From Apilactobacillus nanyangensis (lineage in GTDB: Bacteria > Bacillota > Bacilli > Lactobacillales > Lactobacillaceae), in assembly GCF_016861915.1 (NCBI RefSeq), contig NZ_BOLX01000011.1, positions 1 to 64,000 on the forward strand: DNA of 64,000 nt. The letters are read 5' to 3'. Of this stretch, positions 1 through 8,745 are shown piece by piece (position 1 is the first letter of the stretch; every line of letters starts with the position of its first letter). Both the position numbers and the translations under genes were made by a program. The notes under the pieces are model-generated. The model ran no database searches and was not told where the DNA came from. It saw only the letters and a program-made list of their open reading frames with translations.

Positions 1-74
1 CACCGGTTGAATACCGGATCAATTCCTCCCAGAAAATAGCATAACCATCTTCCAATTTTAGGGGTTCAGGTCAA
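1..74 (-). mobile_element. Terminal end of a probable IS3-family insertion sequence (partial)
   Basis: Read on the minus strand from about position 74, the sequence starts TGACCTGAACCCCTAAAATT, which resembles the terminal inverted repeats of IS3-family elements in lactobacilli (a CTG-ACCCC-AAA-TT core). About 45 bases in there is GGGAGGA followed by an in-frame (L)IRYSTG, reminiscent of an OrfA N-terminus, then the window ends. This suggests the left end of an element whose transposase runs off the window. The family is inferred from memory of repeat shapes; no second inverted repeat or target duplication can be checked here. Confidence 0.5.
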
Positions 75-90
75 GGTGTTTTTTATTTAT

Positions 91-1020
91 CTATCTATTT
101 TGTTTACCTGAGTTACGTTTTCTTAAATCTTCGTGTGTGTCATGTTCTTCTACAGATTCAATTTGTTCAGGTTCATCGGTTGAATCTTCTTCCTCGACGT
201 CATGTAGAATTACTTTTTCATCACTTTGAGCTTGTTCTGCTGCTTGTGCGGCAACTTCAGCTCTAATCTTTGGACGATACATGTTAATGATTGCTGTTTG
301 TAGACAAGCAAACAATCCACTAATGAAGAAGTAGATGCCTAGTCCAGCTGGGGCGCTGAATGTTACTAATACAATCATGATAGGTGTAAAGTATGACATC
401 ATCTTCATTTGCTTCTTTTGATCTTCTGGAAGACCTAAAGTCATTAGGTATCCTTGAAGAACATACGCTAAGAATGATAATGCAACTAAGATTAGACTCT
501 TATCACCAAGTTTTACACCTAAGAACATTGTGTGTGAAACTTCTTGTGAGAAACGAATTGCGTTATACAAAGCAATGTAGACAGGCATTTGGATAATCAA
601 TGGTAGACAACCAATTCCACCGGCCATGTTGATATTGTTATCCTTGTATAGTTGCATCATTTCTTGTTGAATCTTCATTTGTTCTTCTTTTGAAGAAGCA
701 TTTTTTTGTCTTTGTTGAATTTCTTGCATCTTAGGCTTAATGAAGCTCATTTTTTCCTGCATGATAGTTGATTTCTTAGTTTGACTAATCATAGCGGGAA
801 GTAGCACCATTCTAACGATGATTGTTAGAATGATAATCGCCCAACCATATCCACCGAAGATCTTAGCGATAAAGTCTAAAATGTGTTGACCAGGTACAGC
901 AAGGTACTCATATGTAAGCCCATATGGTTTACCGTTTGAATCGACACGTACACATCCTGATAGGACTAACGCCATTGCTCCAATCAAAGATAGGGCACTA
1001 AATCTTTTTAATTTTTTCAT
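91..1020 (-). CDS. yidC: Membrane protein insertase YidC/Oxa1 family, lipoprotein
   Basis: YidC inserts membrane proteins alone or with SecYEG. The 309-residue protein starts with a lipoprotein signal peptide (lipobox L-S-G-C, Cys23), as usual for Gram-positive YidC. It then shows the Oxa1 core: a first hydrophobic helix around residues 58-80 with the conserved Arg in IVRMVLLP, a cytoplasmic Lys/Gln-rich coiled hairpin (about 80-125), and further helices near 133-155, 177-196 and 208-240. The last 45 residues form a charged tail, mostly acidic and ending in a basic cluster. A possible extended -10 (TGGTATTAT, positions 1054-1062 read on the minus strand) lies just upstream of the RBS GGAAAGG. 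It is downstream of acyP on the same strand. Lactobacilli usually carry two YidC paralogs; which one this is cannot be decided from the sequence alone. Confidence 0.95.
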   Translation of the reverse strand: MKKLKRFSALSLIGAMALVLSGCVRVDSNGKPYGLTYEYLAVPGQHILDFIAKIFGGYGWAIIILTIIVRMVLLPAMISQTKKSTIMQEKMSFIKPKMQEIQQRQKNASSKEEQMKIQQEMMQLYKDNNINMAGGIGCLPLIIQMPVYIALYNAIRFSQEVSHTMFLGVKLGDKSLILVALSFLAYVLQGYLMTLGLPEDQKKQMKMMSYFTPIMIVLVTFSAPAGLGIYFFISGLFACLQTAIINMYRPKIRAEVAAQAAEQAQSDEKVILHDVEEEDSTDEPEQIESVEEHDTHEDLRKRNSGKQNR

Positions 1021-1036
1021 TACAAAAAACCTTTCC

Positions 1037-1053
1037 TGTAAATTTCATTTACA
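1037..1053. repeat. Perfect 7-bp inverted repeat at the yidC transcription start region
   Basis: TGTAAAT-TTC-ATTTACA has seven-base perfect arms and a three-base loop. It lies immediately downstream of a possible extended -10 for yidC (minus strand), so it could be an operator at the start site or a hairpin at the 5' end of the mRNA. No function is known. Confidence 0.5.
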
Positions 1054-1095
1054 ATAATACCAGAAAAATGGAATTATATCAGATAAAAACACGAA

Positions 1096-1371
1096 TTATT
1101 TTACTATAAACCCTTTATTTTGAGTTTCTTTAATATCAGTTATTTGGATATTATCGACTCTTCCGTAGGGGGTAGGAGAATCTTTTATTTCAGAAATGAA
1201 TTCATCGACCGTTGGTTTGTCACCATTGACGTGAATTAATACCGTTCTATCTCTTAAGTTTTGAACAGAACCATTTAAATTTAGGCGGTCTGCTACATTT
1301 TTAGTGCTGTATCTAAAACCAACACCTTGGACTTTACCGAAAACAATAATTTCAACGTTTTTTCTGATCAT
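1096..1371 (-). CDS. acyP: Acylphosphatase
   Basis: Acylphosphatase hydrolyses acyl phosphates such as carbamoyl phosphate and 1,3-bisphosphoglycerate in the cytoplasm. The 91-residue protein has the usual length and carries the phosphate-binding loop GKVQGVGFR with catalytic Arg20 and the second catalytic residue Asn38 (in SVQNL). The start codon is preceded by TAAGGAGG with good spacing. It lies upstream of yidC on the same strand and is divergent from the RNA methyltransferase gene, an arrangement also found in other lactobacilli. Confidence 0.95.
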   Translation of the reverse strand: MIRKNVEIIVFGKVQGVGFRYSTKNVADRLNLNGSVQNLRDRTVLIHVNGDKPTVDEFISEIKDSPTPYGRVDNIQITDIKETQNKGFIVK

Positions 1372-1473
1372 ATTTATTCCTCCTTACTAAACAATAGTAA
1401 CATATATGTTTTATCCGATTATTATGATAAAATAATAGGAAAGATAATTAATTTAAAGGGGTCATATCCAGTA

Positions 1474-2244
1474 ATGGAAAAAATTGTTTCTGCAAAAAAT
1501 GAACGAGTAAAGAAATGGTCTAAGTTAAAAACAAAAAAGGGCCGTGTAAATAGTAATCAATATATATTAGAAAGCTGGCATTTGGTTTCTGAAGCAATTA
1601 ATGCTAATCAAAATGTTGAAGTAATTCTAACAACTAGTAAACAATACGAATTACATCAAACTGAAGTTGATTCTTTTGATGGCGAAATCATCGAAATTAC
1701 CGATGACGTTTCGAAAGTGCTAGGATCAACCTCAACACCTCAAGGAATCTTTGGGATTGTTGAATTACCAAAAGAAGATCATTTTGATTCATTGGATATG
1801 AATGGATCATGGCTTCTATTGGACCAAATTCAAGATCCTGGAAATATCGGAACAATGGTTAGAACCGCAGATGCAGCCGGATTTGATGGAGTTATCTTTG
1901 GTGAAGGGACATCAAGCCAATTCAATCCTAAGGTATTACGTTCTATGCAGGGCAGCCAATTCCACTTAAAACTACTGGAAGGCGACTTACTTGATTGGAT
2001 TCACAAGTTTAAGGAAAACGATGTTCCGGTTTATGGAACTGAATTAAACCCCGAAGCAGTGAGTTACGATCAGATTGAAAAACAAGATGCATTTGCCTTA
2101 GTTATGGGAAATGAAGGTAATGGGATGCAAGATAAAATACTTGACCAAACCACTAAAAATTTATATATTCCTATCAAAGGGAAGGCAGAATCTCTAAATG
2201 TAGCGATTGCTGCTGGTATCGCAATGTTCCATCTTAAAAAATAA
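1474..2244 (+). CDS. TrmH/SpoU family RNA 2'-O-methyltransferase
   Basis: This SPOUT-class enzyme uses S-adenosylmethionine to 2'-O-methylate a ribose in rRNA or tRNA; the target cannot be told from the sequence. The 256-residue protein has an N-terminal L30e-like substrate-binding domain (about 1-95) and a C-terminal knotted domain with the three family motifs: QDPGNIGTMVRTADAAG, VMGNEGNGM and IPIKGKAESLNVAIA. The ATG at 1474 was chosen because AAAGGGG lies about 12 bases upstream and the N-terminus MEKIVSAKNERVK is typical of the family. The frame stays open upstream to 1327, but that part overlaps acyP on the other strand and has no family similarity. Confidence 0.92.
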   Translation: MEKIVSAKNERVKKWSKLKTKKGRVNSNQYILESWHLVSEAINANQNVEVILTTSKQYELHQTEVDSFDGEIIEITDDVSKVLGSTSTPQGIFGIVELPKEDHFDSLDMNGSWLLLDQIQDPGNIGTMVRTADAAGFDGVIFGEGTSSQFNPKVLRSMQGSQFHLKLLEGDLLDWIHKFKENDVPVYGTELNPEAVSYDQIEKQDAFALVMGNEGNGMQDKILDQTTKNLYIPIKGKAESLNVAIAAGIAMFHLKK

Positions 2245-2268
2245 ATTATTGAGTTAGGAGATAGTATA

Positions 2269-2760
2269 TTGAAAGAAGATGCATGGCGAAATGATATAGA
2301 ATATGTTAGCTATGTTTCTGATTTACTAAAAAGTCCAGAAGTATTGAGACTAGATAACTATATCCAACATCATTCATCAACTCGTTTACAGCATTGTATT
2401 AACGTTTCATACGAAAGCTACCTGGTTGCAAAGAAATTTGGACTAGATGCTAAGGCCACTGCACGTGGTGGATTGCTTCATGACCTATTCTTCTACGATT
2501 GGCGAGTAAGCAAGTTTAGATTGGGTTCGCATGCTTATATGCACCCTAGAGTAGCTCTTAGAAACGCTGAAAAGATTACAAAGTTAAATGATAAAGAAAG
2601 AGACATCATTACTAAGCATATGTGGGGGTTAACTTTAACGAAGCCTAAGTATGCAGAAAGCGTGGTTGTTTCACTTATCGATGACTATGATGCTATTCGA
2701 GAATATTTCGCACCAAAATATCGATTTATCAAAAATAAAATTAAAAGTAAAACATTATAA
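2269..2760 (+). CDS. HD-domain phosphohydrolase-like protein
   Basis: The 163-residue protein has an HD-domain pattern: His in LQHCINVSYESY, the HD pair in GGLLHDLFFYD, a His in SHAYMHPRVAL and a later His in ITKHMW. These are metal ligands in HD phosphohydrolases, so it is probably a metal-dependent phosphohydrolase with unknown substrate. The start is TTG with GTTAGGAG eight bases upstream. It follows the methyltransferase gene by 24 bases and precedes the HxlR regulator by 13 bases, so the three are probably cotranscribed. Confidence 0.8.
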   Translation: MKEDAWRNDIEYVSYVSDLLKSPEVLRLDNYIQHHSSTRLQHCINVSYESYLVAKKFGLDAKATARGGLLHDLFFYDWRVSKFRLGSHAYMHPRVALRNAEKITKLNDKERDIITKHMWGLTLTKPKYAESVVVSLIDDYDAIREYFAPKYRFIKNKIKSKTL

Positions 2761-2773
2761 AGGAGGTTAATTC

Positions 2774-3121
2774 ATGGCAAAAGACAGTCAAATGAGTACA
2801 ACCATTGATTTTCATTTGTGTCCAAAATTCGAACAAACTTTTCAAATGCTAGGCAAGAAATGGAATGGTTTGATTATTGAAACATTATTGGTAAATGGAC
2901 CACAAAGATTCAAGTGTATTGCTAACGTAGTTTCTAAGTGCAGCGATCGTGTATTGGTTGAAAGACTAAAAGAACTTGAAGAAGATGGTATCATCACCCG
3001 TAGAACCTTTTGTGATTCTTCATTAATTCAATATGAATTAACTGAAAAAGGCGAAGCACTAGGCCCAATCATGGAACAAATTCATGACTGGTCAGACCAA
3101 TGGTGTGATATTAACGATTAA
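2774..3121 (+). CDS. HxlR-family winged-helix transcriptional regulator
   Basis: The 115-residue protein is a MarR/HxlR-type winged helix: CPKFEQTFQMLGKKW at the N-terminus, a recognition-helix region SDRVLVERLKELEEDGII, and a wing followed by YELTEKGEAL. HxlR proteins such as YodB and HypR sense electrophiles or disulfide stress through a Cys near the N-terminus; here that is Cys16. Four more cysteines are present (48, 56, 80, 111), which is many for the family. AGGAGG lies just upstream of the ATG. No divergently transcribed target gene is adjacent. Confidence 0.9.
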   Translation: MAKDSQMSTTIDFHLCPKFEQTFQMLGKKWNGLIIETLLVNGPQRFKCIANVVSKCSDRVLVERLKELEEDGIITRRTFCDSSLIQYELTEKGEALGPIMEQIHDWSDQWCDIND

Positions 3122-3123
3122 CC

Positions 3124-3152
3124 TTGACCGGTTAGTATTTTTAAGATATTAT
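3124..3152 (+). promoter_or_regulatory. Sigma-A promoter for the pheST T-box transcript
   Basis: TTGACC (3124-3129), a 17-base spacer and TATTAT (3147-3152) form a near-consensus promoter that begins only two bases after the HxlR stop codon. Transcription would start near 3159, just before T-box stem I. Confidence 0.8.
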
Positions 3153-3164
3153 TTAATTAAATGT

Positions 3165-3395
3165 GTTGAAGAAAAATTAGTAGGCGACAGATAGTACAGA
3201 AAGACTATATTTGATGAGAGTAGTCATTAAGTCAGCTGAATTCATTTTCTGAACTGATATTGGGAGTTACAATTAACGAAAAATAATCCGGTATTCCACC
3301 GTTATGGATTTAGAGTGTATGAGCTATGAACATTAGCTTATAAACTAGGGTGGTACCGCGAAGCTTCGTCCCTTTTGGGATGGGGCTTTTTTTGT
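3165..3395 (+). ncRNA. T-box leader (tRNA-Phe sensing) upstream of pheST
   Basis: The conserved T-box AGGGTGGTACCGCG is at 3347-3360. Stem I begins with AGAAAAAT (about 3170-3177), pairing with ATTTTCT (3244-3250). Its specifier loop has AGTA (3179-3182) on the 5' side and GAA followed by TTC and A (3238-3244) on the 3' side. The specifier codon is therefore UUC (3241-3243), which reads Phe and matches the downstream pheST genes. The terminator half is GCTTCGTCCC/GGGATGGGGC (3363-3372/3377-3386). By established T-box logic, uncharged tRNA-Phe pairs with the leader and favours the antiterminator, so pheST is expressed under Phe starvation. Confidence 0.93.
3363..3393 (+). terminator. T-box regulated intrinsic terminator
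   Basis: A ten-pair stem (3363-3372 with 3377-3386, including G-U pairs), a TTTT loop and a seven-T run. It competes with the antiterminator formed by the T-box bulge. Confidence 0.88.
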
Positions 3396-3415
3396 TGAAA
3401 TGAGAGGAGAATACT

Positions 3416-4456
3416 ATGTCATTAAAAGATGATTTAACAAAGTTGCGTGATGATGGAATCGCACAAATCAATCAAGCGACTGATGTTAACGAAATTACTA
3501 AAGAAATTAAAGTTAATTTACTTGGTAAAAAAGGTCCAATTACCCAGGCCTTAAGAGGTATTAAGGACTTACCAGTTGAAAAAAGACCTGAAGTTGGTAG
3601 TTATGCCAATGAAATCAGGGATGAAATTCAAAATGCACTAGATGCAAAACTAAAAGAATTAGAAGATAAGGCACTAGAAGAACAACTAGTTGCTGAAAAA
3701 ATTGATGTTACTCTTCCAAGTACTCCTGTTGCTAAGGGACATCCACACGTTATTCAATCTATCATTGATGAAATTTGTGACATGTTCATGGGAATGGGCT
3801 ACGAAGTTAAGAGTGGTCCAGAAGTAGAAGAAGATAAGTATAACTTTGAAATGATGAACCTACCAAAGGATCATCCAGCCAGAGATATGCAAGATACTTT
3901 CTACATCACTAAAGAAATCTTGATGAGAACTCAAACCTCTCCTATGCAAGCAAGAACTCTTGAAAAACATGATTTCAGTAAAGGTCCGCTAAAAATGATT
4001 TCACCGGGTGTTGTATACAGACGTGATACTGATGACCCAACTCACTCACACCAATTCCACCAAGTAGAAGGAATCGTGATTGATAAGAACATTACAATGG
4101 GTGACCTAAAGGGAACTCTTGAATACCTATTACACCAATTATTCGGTAACAAGTATGATATTCGTTTGAGACCAAGTTACTTCCCATTCACTGAACCTTC
4201 AGTAGAAGCTGATGTTACTTGTTTCAAGTGTGATGGTAAGGGTTGTGACGTATGTAAGCACTCAGGATGGATTGAAGTTCTAGGTGCCGGAATGGTACAT
4301 CCAAACGTATTAAAGATGGCCGGTGTAGATGCTGACGTATACGGTGGTTTCGCATTTGGTCTTGGACCAGATCGTTTTGCAATGTTGAAATACGGTGTAG
4401 AAGATATTCGTGATTTCTACCTAAACGATGTTAGATTTTTATCGCAATTTAATTAA
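3416..4456 (+). CDS. pheS: Phenylalanine-tRNA ligase alpha subunit
   Basis: PheS is the catalytic subunit of the (alpha-beta)2 PheRS that charges tRNA-Phe. The 346-residue protein has the usual length: an N-terminal coiled coil that binds tRNA (about 1-85), then the class II catalytic core with motif 2 ([18 protein letters not shown]) and motif 3 ([11 protein letters not shown]). A small Cys cluster ([12 protein letters not shown], about residue 270) is typical of many bacterial PheS proteins. The ATG follows GAGAGGAG. Expression is controlled by the preceding T-box. pheT follows 12 bases downstream. Confidence 0.98.
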   Translation: MSLKDDLTKLRDDGIAQINQATDVNEITKEIKVNLLGKKGPITQALRGIKDLPVEKRPEVGSYANEIRDEIQNALDAKLKELEDKALEEQLVAEKIDVTLPSTPVAKGHPHVIQSIIDEICDMFMGMGYEVKSGPEVEEDKYNFEMMNLPKDHPARDMQDTFYITKEILMRTQTSPMQARTLEKHDFSKGPLKMISPGVVYRRDTDDPTHSHQFHQVEGIVIDKNITMGDLKGTLEYLLHQLFGNKYDIRLRPSYFPFTEPSVEADVTCFKCDGKGCDVCKHSGWIEVLGAGMVHPNVLKMAGVDADVYGGFAFGLGPDRFAMLKYGVEDIRDFYLNDVRFLSQFN

Positions 4457-4468
4457 GGAGAGATACTA

Positions 4469-6880
4469 ATGAAAATTTCATACAACTGGCTAAAGGAATA
4501 CATCGACTTAGATATTCCTGCTGACGAATTAGCCGAAAAAATTGAACGTTCATCAGTCGAAGTTGACTCTGTTATCAAACCTAGCGATGGACTTAAAAAA
4601 ATCGTTGTAGGTAAGATTGTGGAAATGGAAAACCATCCAGATTCAGATCACTTACACATTTGCCAAGTGGACGTTGGTGAAGATGAACCAGTGCAAATTG
4701 TCTGTGGGGCTCCTAATGCTCAAGTAGGCAAAAACGTTATTACAGCATTATCTGGTGCCAGAGTTGCTGATAACATGAAAATTAAAAAATCAAAGATGCG
4801 TGGAATTCAATCTAATGGGATGCTTTGCGCATTAGATGAAATTGGTTATCCTAAGGACGTTGTTCCAAAGGAATGGGCCGATGGAATCTACTTCTTACCT
4901 GAAGATGCTACTTTGGGTGACGACGTATACAAGTACCTTGGCATGGATGATGCACTAATTGATTTGGATGTAACTCCTAACCGTGGTGACATGCTAAGCA
5001 TTTATGGTACAGTTCATGATTTAGCTGCTATTTACAACAAACCAGCTAAGTTTGATTTAGATAAGGTTAGTGAAACTTCCGATAAATTAACTTCAGATCA
5101 AATTCAAAGTGATGTTAATGATGAAATTGCTTGGACATACCTAAACCGTGTTGTTAATGATGTCGAAGTAAAACCAAGTCCACTATGGATGCAAGTTAGA
5201 CTTTGGAATGCAGGAATCAAACCAGTAAACAACATTGTTGATATTACAAACTACTCAATGCTTAAGTTTGGTCAACCAATGCATGCATACGATTTAGATA
5301 AACTTTCAGGAAAAGTATCAGTAAGATATGCTAATGATGGTGAAAAGATTACTACTTTGGATGAAAACGAAGTGGAATTAGATTCAAACGATTTAGTAGT
5401 TGCTGATGACAATGGTCCAATCGCAATGGCCGGTGTAATTGGTGGTATGGACAGTTCTATTACTGCTGACACCAAGAACGTATTGTTCGAATGTGCTATC
5501 TTTGACCCAATTAAAGTTAGAAAGATGGCTAGAAAACACGTTATCCATACTGAAGCTTCACAACGTTTCGAACGTGGTGTAGATCCAATGGCAGTTGAAG
5601 ATGTATTGTCTTCAGCTAGTGAAATGGCTAGAGAAATTGCTAATGGTTCAGTTACTAACGATGTTTTAGTTGGTAGCAAGTACGAAGCTAAGAAAGCCGT
5701 TATCGAAATTTCAATTGCTCGTATTAACCATGTTCTAGGTATGGAATTAAGCGCTCAAGAAGTAATTGATATTTTTGAAAGACTTGGTTTCGAAGTTAAG
5801 GCCACAGGTGATGATTTAGTTGTAACAATTCCAACTAGACGTGGTGACATTCATATTCAAGCTGACTTAATTGAAGAAGTTGCTAGAATTTATGGATACG
5901 ACAACCTACCAAGTACACTACCAACAACTACAATGACTACTGGTGGATTGAATGAAGAACAACAATTAATTAGAGACAGTCGTCATATTCTAGAAGGACT
6001 AGGCTTAACTCATGCAATTTCATATGCATTAACAACTGAAGAAAAAGCTAAAATGTTCATGATGGGTGAATCAGCACAAATTGATTTAAGCTACCCAATG
6101 AGTAGTGATCATACTACTTTACGAATGAATTTAGTTTCTGGATTACTAGATGATATTGCATATAACAAGGCTAGAAAAGTTGATAACGTGGCTTTATACG
6201 AACAAGGTCGCGTTTTCCATAAGGACAATGAAGATGTTGTAAAACCAGATGAAATTGAACATTTAGCTGGTGCAATGACTGGTTCATTAGTAGATAATTC
6301 ATGGAATCAACCTGCTAAGAACGTTGATTTCTTCCAAATTAAGGGAATTGTTAACGAATACCTGGAAACAATCGGTTTAAATGGTGAAATTAGTTACGTA
6401 GCTAATGCATCATACCCAGAAATGCACCCAGGTAGAACTGCTGATATCTTCGTTCATGGCCACTATGTTGGTTTTGTTGGCCAAGTTCATCCAAAGATTG
6501 CAAAGCAATTCAAGATTAATGAAACTTATGTATTTGATTTAAACCTACAAACAATTATTGACCTACCTAAGAAGGAACAAAGCTATGAATTAGTTTCAAA
6601 ATACCCTTCAATTAAACGTGATATCGCAATGTTAATCGATAAGAACATTGAAAATGACTCAATTGTTAAGGTAATTGAAAAACGTGGTGGAGCATACTTA
6701 GTTGATGTTAAGTTGTTTGACTTATACGAAGGTGAACATGTACCTGAAGATAAGAAGTCACTAGCATACTCATTAACTTTCCAAAACAAGCATGATACTT
6801 TAGTCGATGACGACGTGAATAATGCAATGGATAAAGTGCAAAGAAATCTTGAAAAAGAATTCAATGTAGAAATACGTTAG
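4469..6880 (+). CDS. pheT: Phenylalanine-tRNA ligase beta subunit
   Basis: PheT provides tRNA binding and editing of Tyr-tRNA-Phe. The 803-residue protein has the full domain set: an N-terminal EMAP/OB tRNA-binding domain (about 40-150, with NHPDSDHLHICQVD), the B3/4 editing domain (about 210-385, with MHAYDLDKL and ASQRFERGVDP), B5 (about 410-480), the catalytic-like core, and a C-terminal anticodon-binding FDX-ACB domain (about 710-803, starting SKYPSIKRDIAML). The RBS AAGGAGAG lies close to the ATG. It forms an operon with pheS under the Phe T-box. Confidence 0.98.
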   Translation: MKISYNWLKEYIDLDIPADELAEKIERSSVEVDSVIKPSDGLKKIVVGKIVEMENHPDSDHLHICQVDVGEDEPVQIVCGAPNAQVGKNVITALSGARVADNMKIKKSKMRGIQSNGMLCALDEIGYPKDVVPKEWADGIYFLPEDATLGDDVYKYLGMDDALIDLDVTPNRGDMLSIYGTVHDLAAIYNKPAKFDLDKVSETSDKLTSDQIQSDVNDEIAWTYLNRVVNDVEVKPSPLWMQVRLWNAGIKPVNNIVDITNYSMLKFGQPMHAYDLDKLSGKVSVRYANDGEKITTLDENEVELDSNDLVVADDNGPIAMAGVIGGMDSSITADTKNVLFECAIFDPIKVRKMARKHVIHTEASQRFERGVDPMAVEDVLSSASEMAREIANGSVTNDVLVGSKYEAKKAVIEISIARINHVLGMELSAQEVIDIFERLGFEVKATGDDLVVTIPTRRGDIHIQADLIEEVARIYGYDNLPSTLPTTTMTTGGLNEEQQLIRDSRHILEGLGLTHAISYALTTEEKAKMFMMGESAQIDLSYPMSSDHTTLRMNLVSGLLDDIAYNKARKVDNVALYEQGRVFHKDNEDVVKPDEIEHLAGAMTGSLVDNSWNQPAKNVDFFQIKGIVNEYLETIGLNGEISYVANASYPEMHPGRTADIFVHGHYVGFVGQVHPKIAKQFKINETYVFDLNLQTIIDLPKKEQSYELVSKYPSIKRDIAMLIDKNIENDSIVKVIEKRGGAYLVDVKLFDLYEGEHVPEDKKSLAYSLTFQNKHDTLVDDDVNNAMDKVQRNLEKEFNVEIR

Positions 6881-6902
6881 TTTTTAAATGGAGGAAATGG
6901 AT

Positions 6903-8027
6903 TTGAATGAAGAAAAGAACTCCAATGATTTAGAAAAGAAGCACACTAATCTAGGCAAGAAGATTTCACTAAGTATTATCGCCATCTTAATAGTTTTGGG
7001 GATTTTCATATTTGTTCTTGGGCATCAATACGTTAAGGAATCACTAAAACCATTGAATCCTAAGGATAAAGAATTGATACAAGTTCAAATCCCAATGGGT
7101 GCTTCTGATAAGAAAATTGGATCAATCTTACAAGAAAAGAAAATTGTTAAAAGTGGTCTAGTATTTGATTACTTCGTAAATAGTCATAATTATTCTGGCT
7201 TAAAGGCTGGTTATTATGAACTTTCACCTTCAATGAGTTTGCAAAAGATTGCTAATAAGTTGAAAAAAGGTGGAACTGCTCAACCTCTACAAGGTAAATA
7301 TGGTCGATTACTTGTTCGTGAGGGTGATAACATCGATGAAATTGCCCAATCAGTAGAACAAAGTAGCAGCTACTCAAGTACTGATTTTAAAGACTTGATG
7401 AAGGATAAAGATTTCTTGAACCAATTGAAGAAGAAATATCCTAAGCTTTTATCTTCAGCATTTAAGGCTAAGAATAGAAAATATGTGTTGGAAGGATATC
7501 TATATCCAGCAACCTATAACTCACAAAAAAATGTGACCTTGAAACAAATTGTTAATCAAATGGTTGCCAAAACTAATTATGAATTTAGTCCATATTTCAA
7601 GGAAATAAAGAAACAAAACCTAACAGTCGACGAAGCAATTACTTTAGCTTCATTTATTGAACACAATCATGTCGCTAAAAAAGATCAAGAAAAAATTGCG
7701 GGAATATTATATAATCGTCTAAATAGTAATTTACCTCTTGAAGTGCAATCTTCTATTAGGTATGCTAATGGTAAAGTTTCTGGACAAAAACTTTCAAAGA
7801 AAGACTATGATTCTTCAACCCCTTATAATTTATATAAAAACACAGGATTTCCACCTAGTGCCATTAATAACCCAACGGTTAAGTCACTAGATTCAGTTCT
7901 AAATCCTAAGGATATGACTACTTTTTACTTGGCATATAGTGTTAATATAAACAATAAGAAGGTTAAGTATTATAATTCAGATAAAGATGTCGATGACTTA
8001 ATCGGCAATGATAGTGTTATGAGATAA
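6903..8027 (+). CDS. mltG: Endolytic murein transglycosylase MltG (YceG-like)
   Basis: MltG cuts nascent glycan strands at the membrane and helps end peptidoglycan polymerisation. The protein has a short cytoplasmic N-terminus, one transmembrane helix (about residues 20-45) and an extracellular YceG domain with a LysM-like subdomain. The probable catalytic Glu is in LASFIEHNH. The usual LQTDPTV-type segment reads LEVQSSIRYA here, a moderate deviation. TTG at 6903 was chosen because GGAGG at 6890-6894 is eight bases away; that Shine-Dalgarno sequence overlaps the in-frame ATG at 6888, and ATG 6897 is too close to it. mltG-udk-greA is a conserved order in Firmicutes. Confidence 0.92.
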   Translation: MNEEKNSNDLEKKHTNLGKKISLSIIAILIVLGIFIFVLGHQYVKESLKPLNPKDKELIQVQIPMGASDKKIGSILQEKKIVKSGLVFDYFVNSHNYSGLKAGYYELSPSMSLQKIANKLKKGGTAQPLQGKYGRLLVREGDNIDEIAQSVEQSSSYSSTDFKDLMKDKDFLNQLKKKYPKLLSSAFKAKNRKYVLEGYLYPATYNSQKNVTLKQIVNQMVAKTNYEFSPYFKEIKKQNLTVDEAITLASFIEHNHVAKKDQEKIAGILYNRLNSNLPLEVQSSIRYANGKVSGQKLSKKDYDSSTPYNLYKNTGFPPSAINNPTVKSLDSVLNPKDMTTFYLAYSVNINNKKVKYYNSDKDVDDLIGNDSVMR

Positions 8028-8048
8028 ATCGGTTATGGAGAGATTATT

Positions 8049-8723
8049 ATGGTAGAAAAGAAAAAGCGTCCCGTTGTTATTGGTGTTACTGGTGGTTCAG
8101 GTAGTGGTAAAACTACTGTTAGTCGTGCCATCTTTAACCAACTATTGGGTCATTCAATTATGATTTTGCAACAAGATTCTTACTACAAGGATCAATCACA
8201 TAAGACAATGGCTGAAAGAGAAGAAACTAACTACGATCATCCATTAGCTTTTGATAGTGACTTATTATTAGAACATTTAAATAAGCTTCTAAACTATGAA
8301 GCAATTGAAAAACCGGTTTATGACTACACTAAATTAAATCGTAGTACTGAAACAGTTACTCAAGAACCACGTGATGTTATCATCCTAGAAGGAATCTTAA
8401 TCCTAGATGACAAGCGTCTAAGAGACTTAATGGATATCAAAGTATTCGTTGATACAGACGATGACATTCGTATTTTAAGAAGAATTCAAAGAGATACTAA
8501 AGAACGTGGCAGAACATTAGATGAAGTTATCCAACAATACTTGGAAACTGTTCGTCCAATGTATAACCAATTTGTTGAACCAAGTAAGCGTTATGCTGAT
8601 ATCATCGTTCCAGAAGGTGGTAAGAACCAAGTTGCGATTGATTTATTAACAACTAAGATTCAATCAATCTTGGTAAAACATGGTAACAACAAGGTATTCA
8701 ATAATATTGATACAACAATCTAA
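8049..8723 (+). CDS. udk: Uridine kinase
   Basis: Udk phosphorylates uridine and cytidine with ATP or GTP in pyrimidine salvage. The 224-residue cytoplasmic protein shows the Walker A loop [11 protein letters not shown] near the N-terminus, the substrate-region motif QQDSYYKD and YDHPLAFD, and the lid arginines in [12 protein letters not shown]. The length is typical. GGAGAG precedes the ATG, and the gene lies 21 bases after mltG and 22 before greA, consistent with cotranscription. Confidence 0.96.
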   Translation: MVEKKKRPVVIGVTGGSGSGKTTVSRAIFNQLLGHSIMILQQDSYYKDQSHKTMAEREETNYDHPLAFDSDLLLEHLNKLLNYEAIEKPVYDYTKLNRSTETVTQEPRDVIILEGILILDDKRLRDLMDIKVFVDTDDDIRILRRIQRDTKERGRTLDEVIQQYLETVRPMYNQFVEPSKRYADIIVPEGGKNQVAIDLLTTKIQSILVKHGNNKVFNNIDTTI

Positions 8724-8745
8724 TTAATTAAAAGGAGAGTTTAAA

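Noticed and set aside
1327-1473. Upstream extension of the SPOUT methyltransferase frame.
   Set aside because: It overlaps acyP on the other strand, has no RBS and has no family similarity; the ATG at 1474 with AAAGGGG fits better.
5272-5679. 135-residue open frame on the minus strand inside pheT.
   Set aside because: It is a shadow of pheT with Ser/Ile-rich translation and no RBS or similarity.
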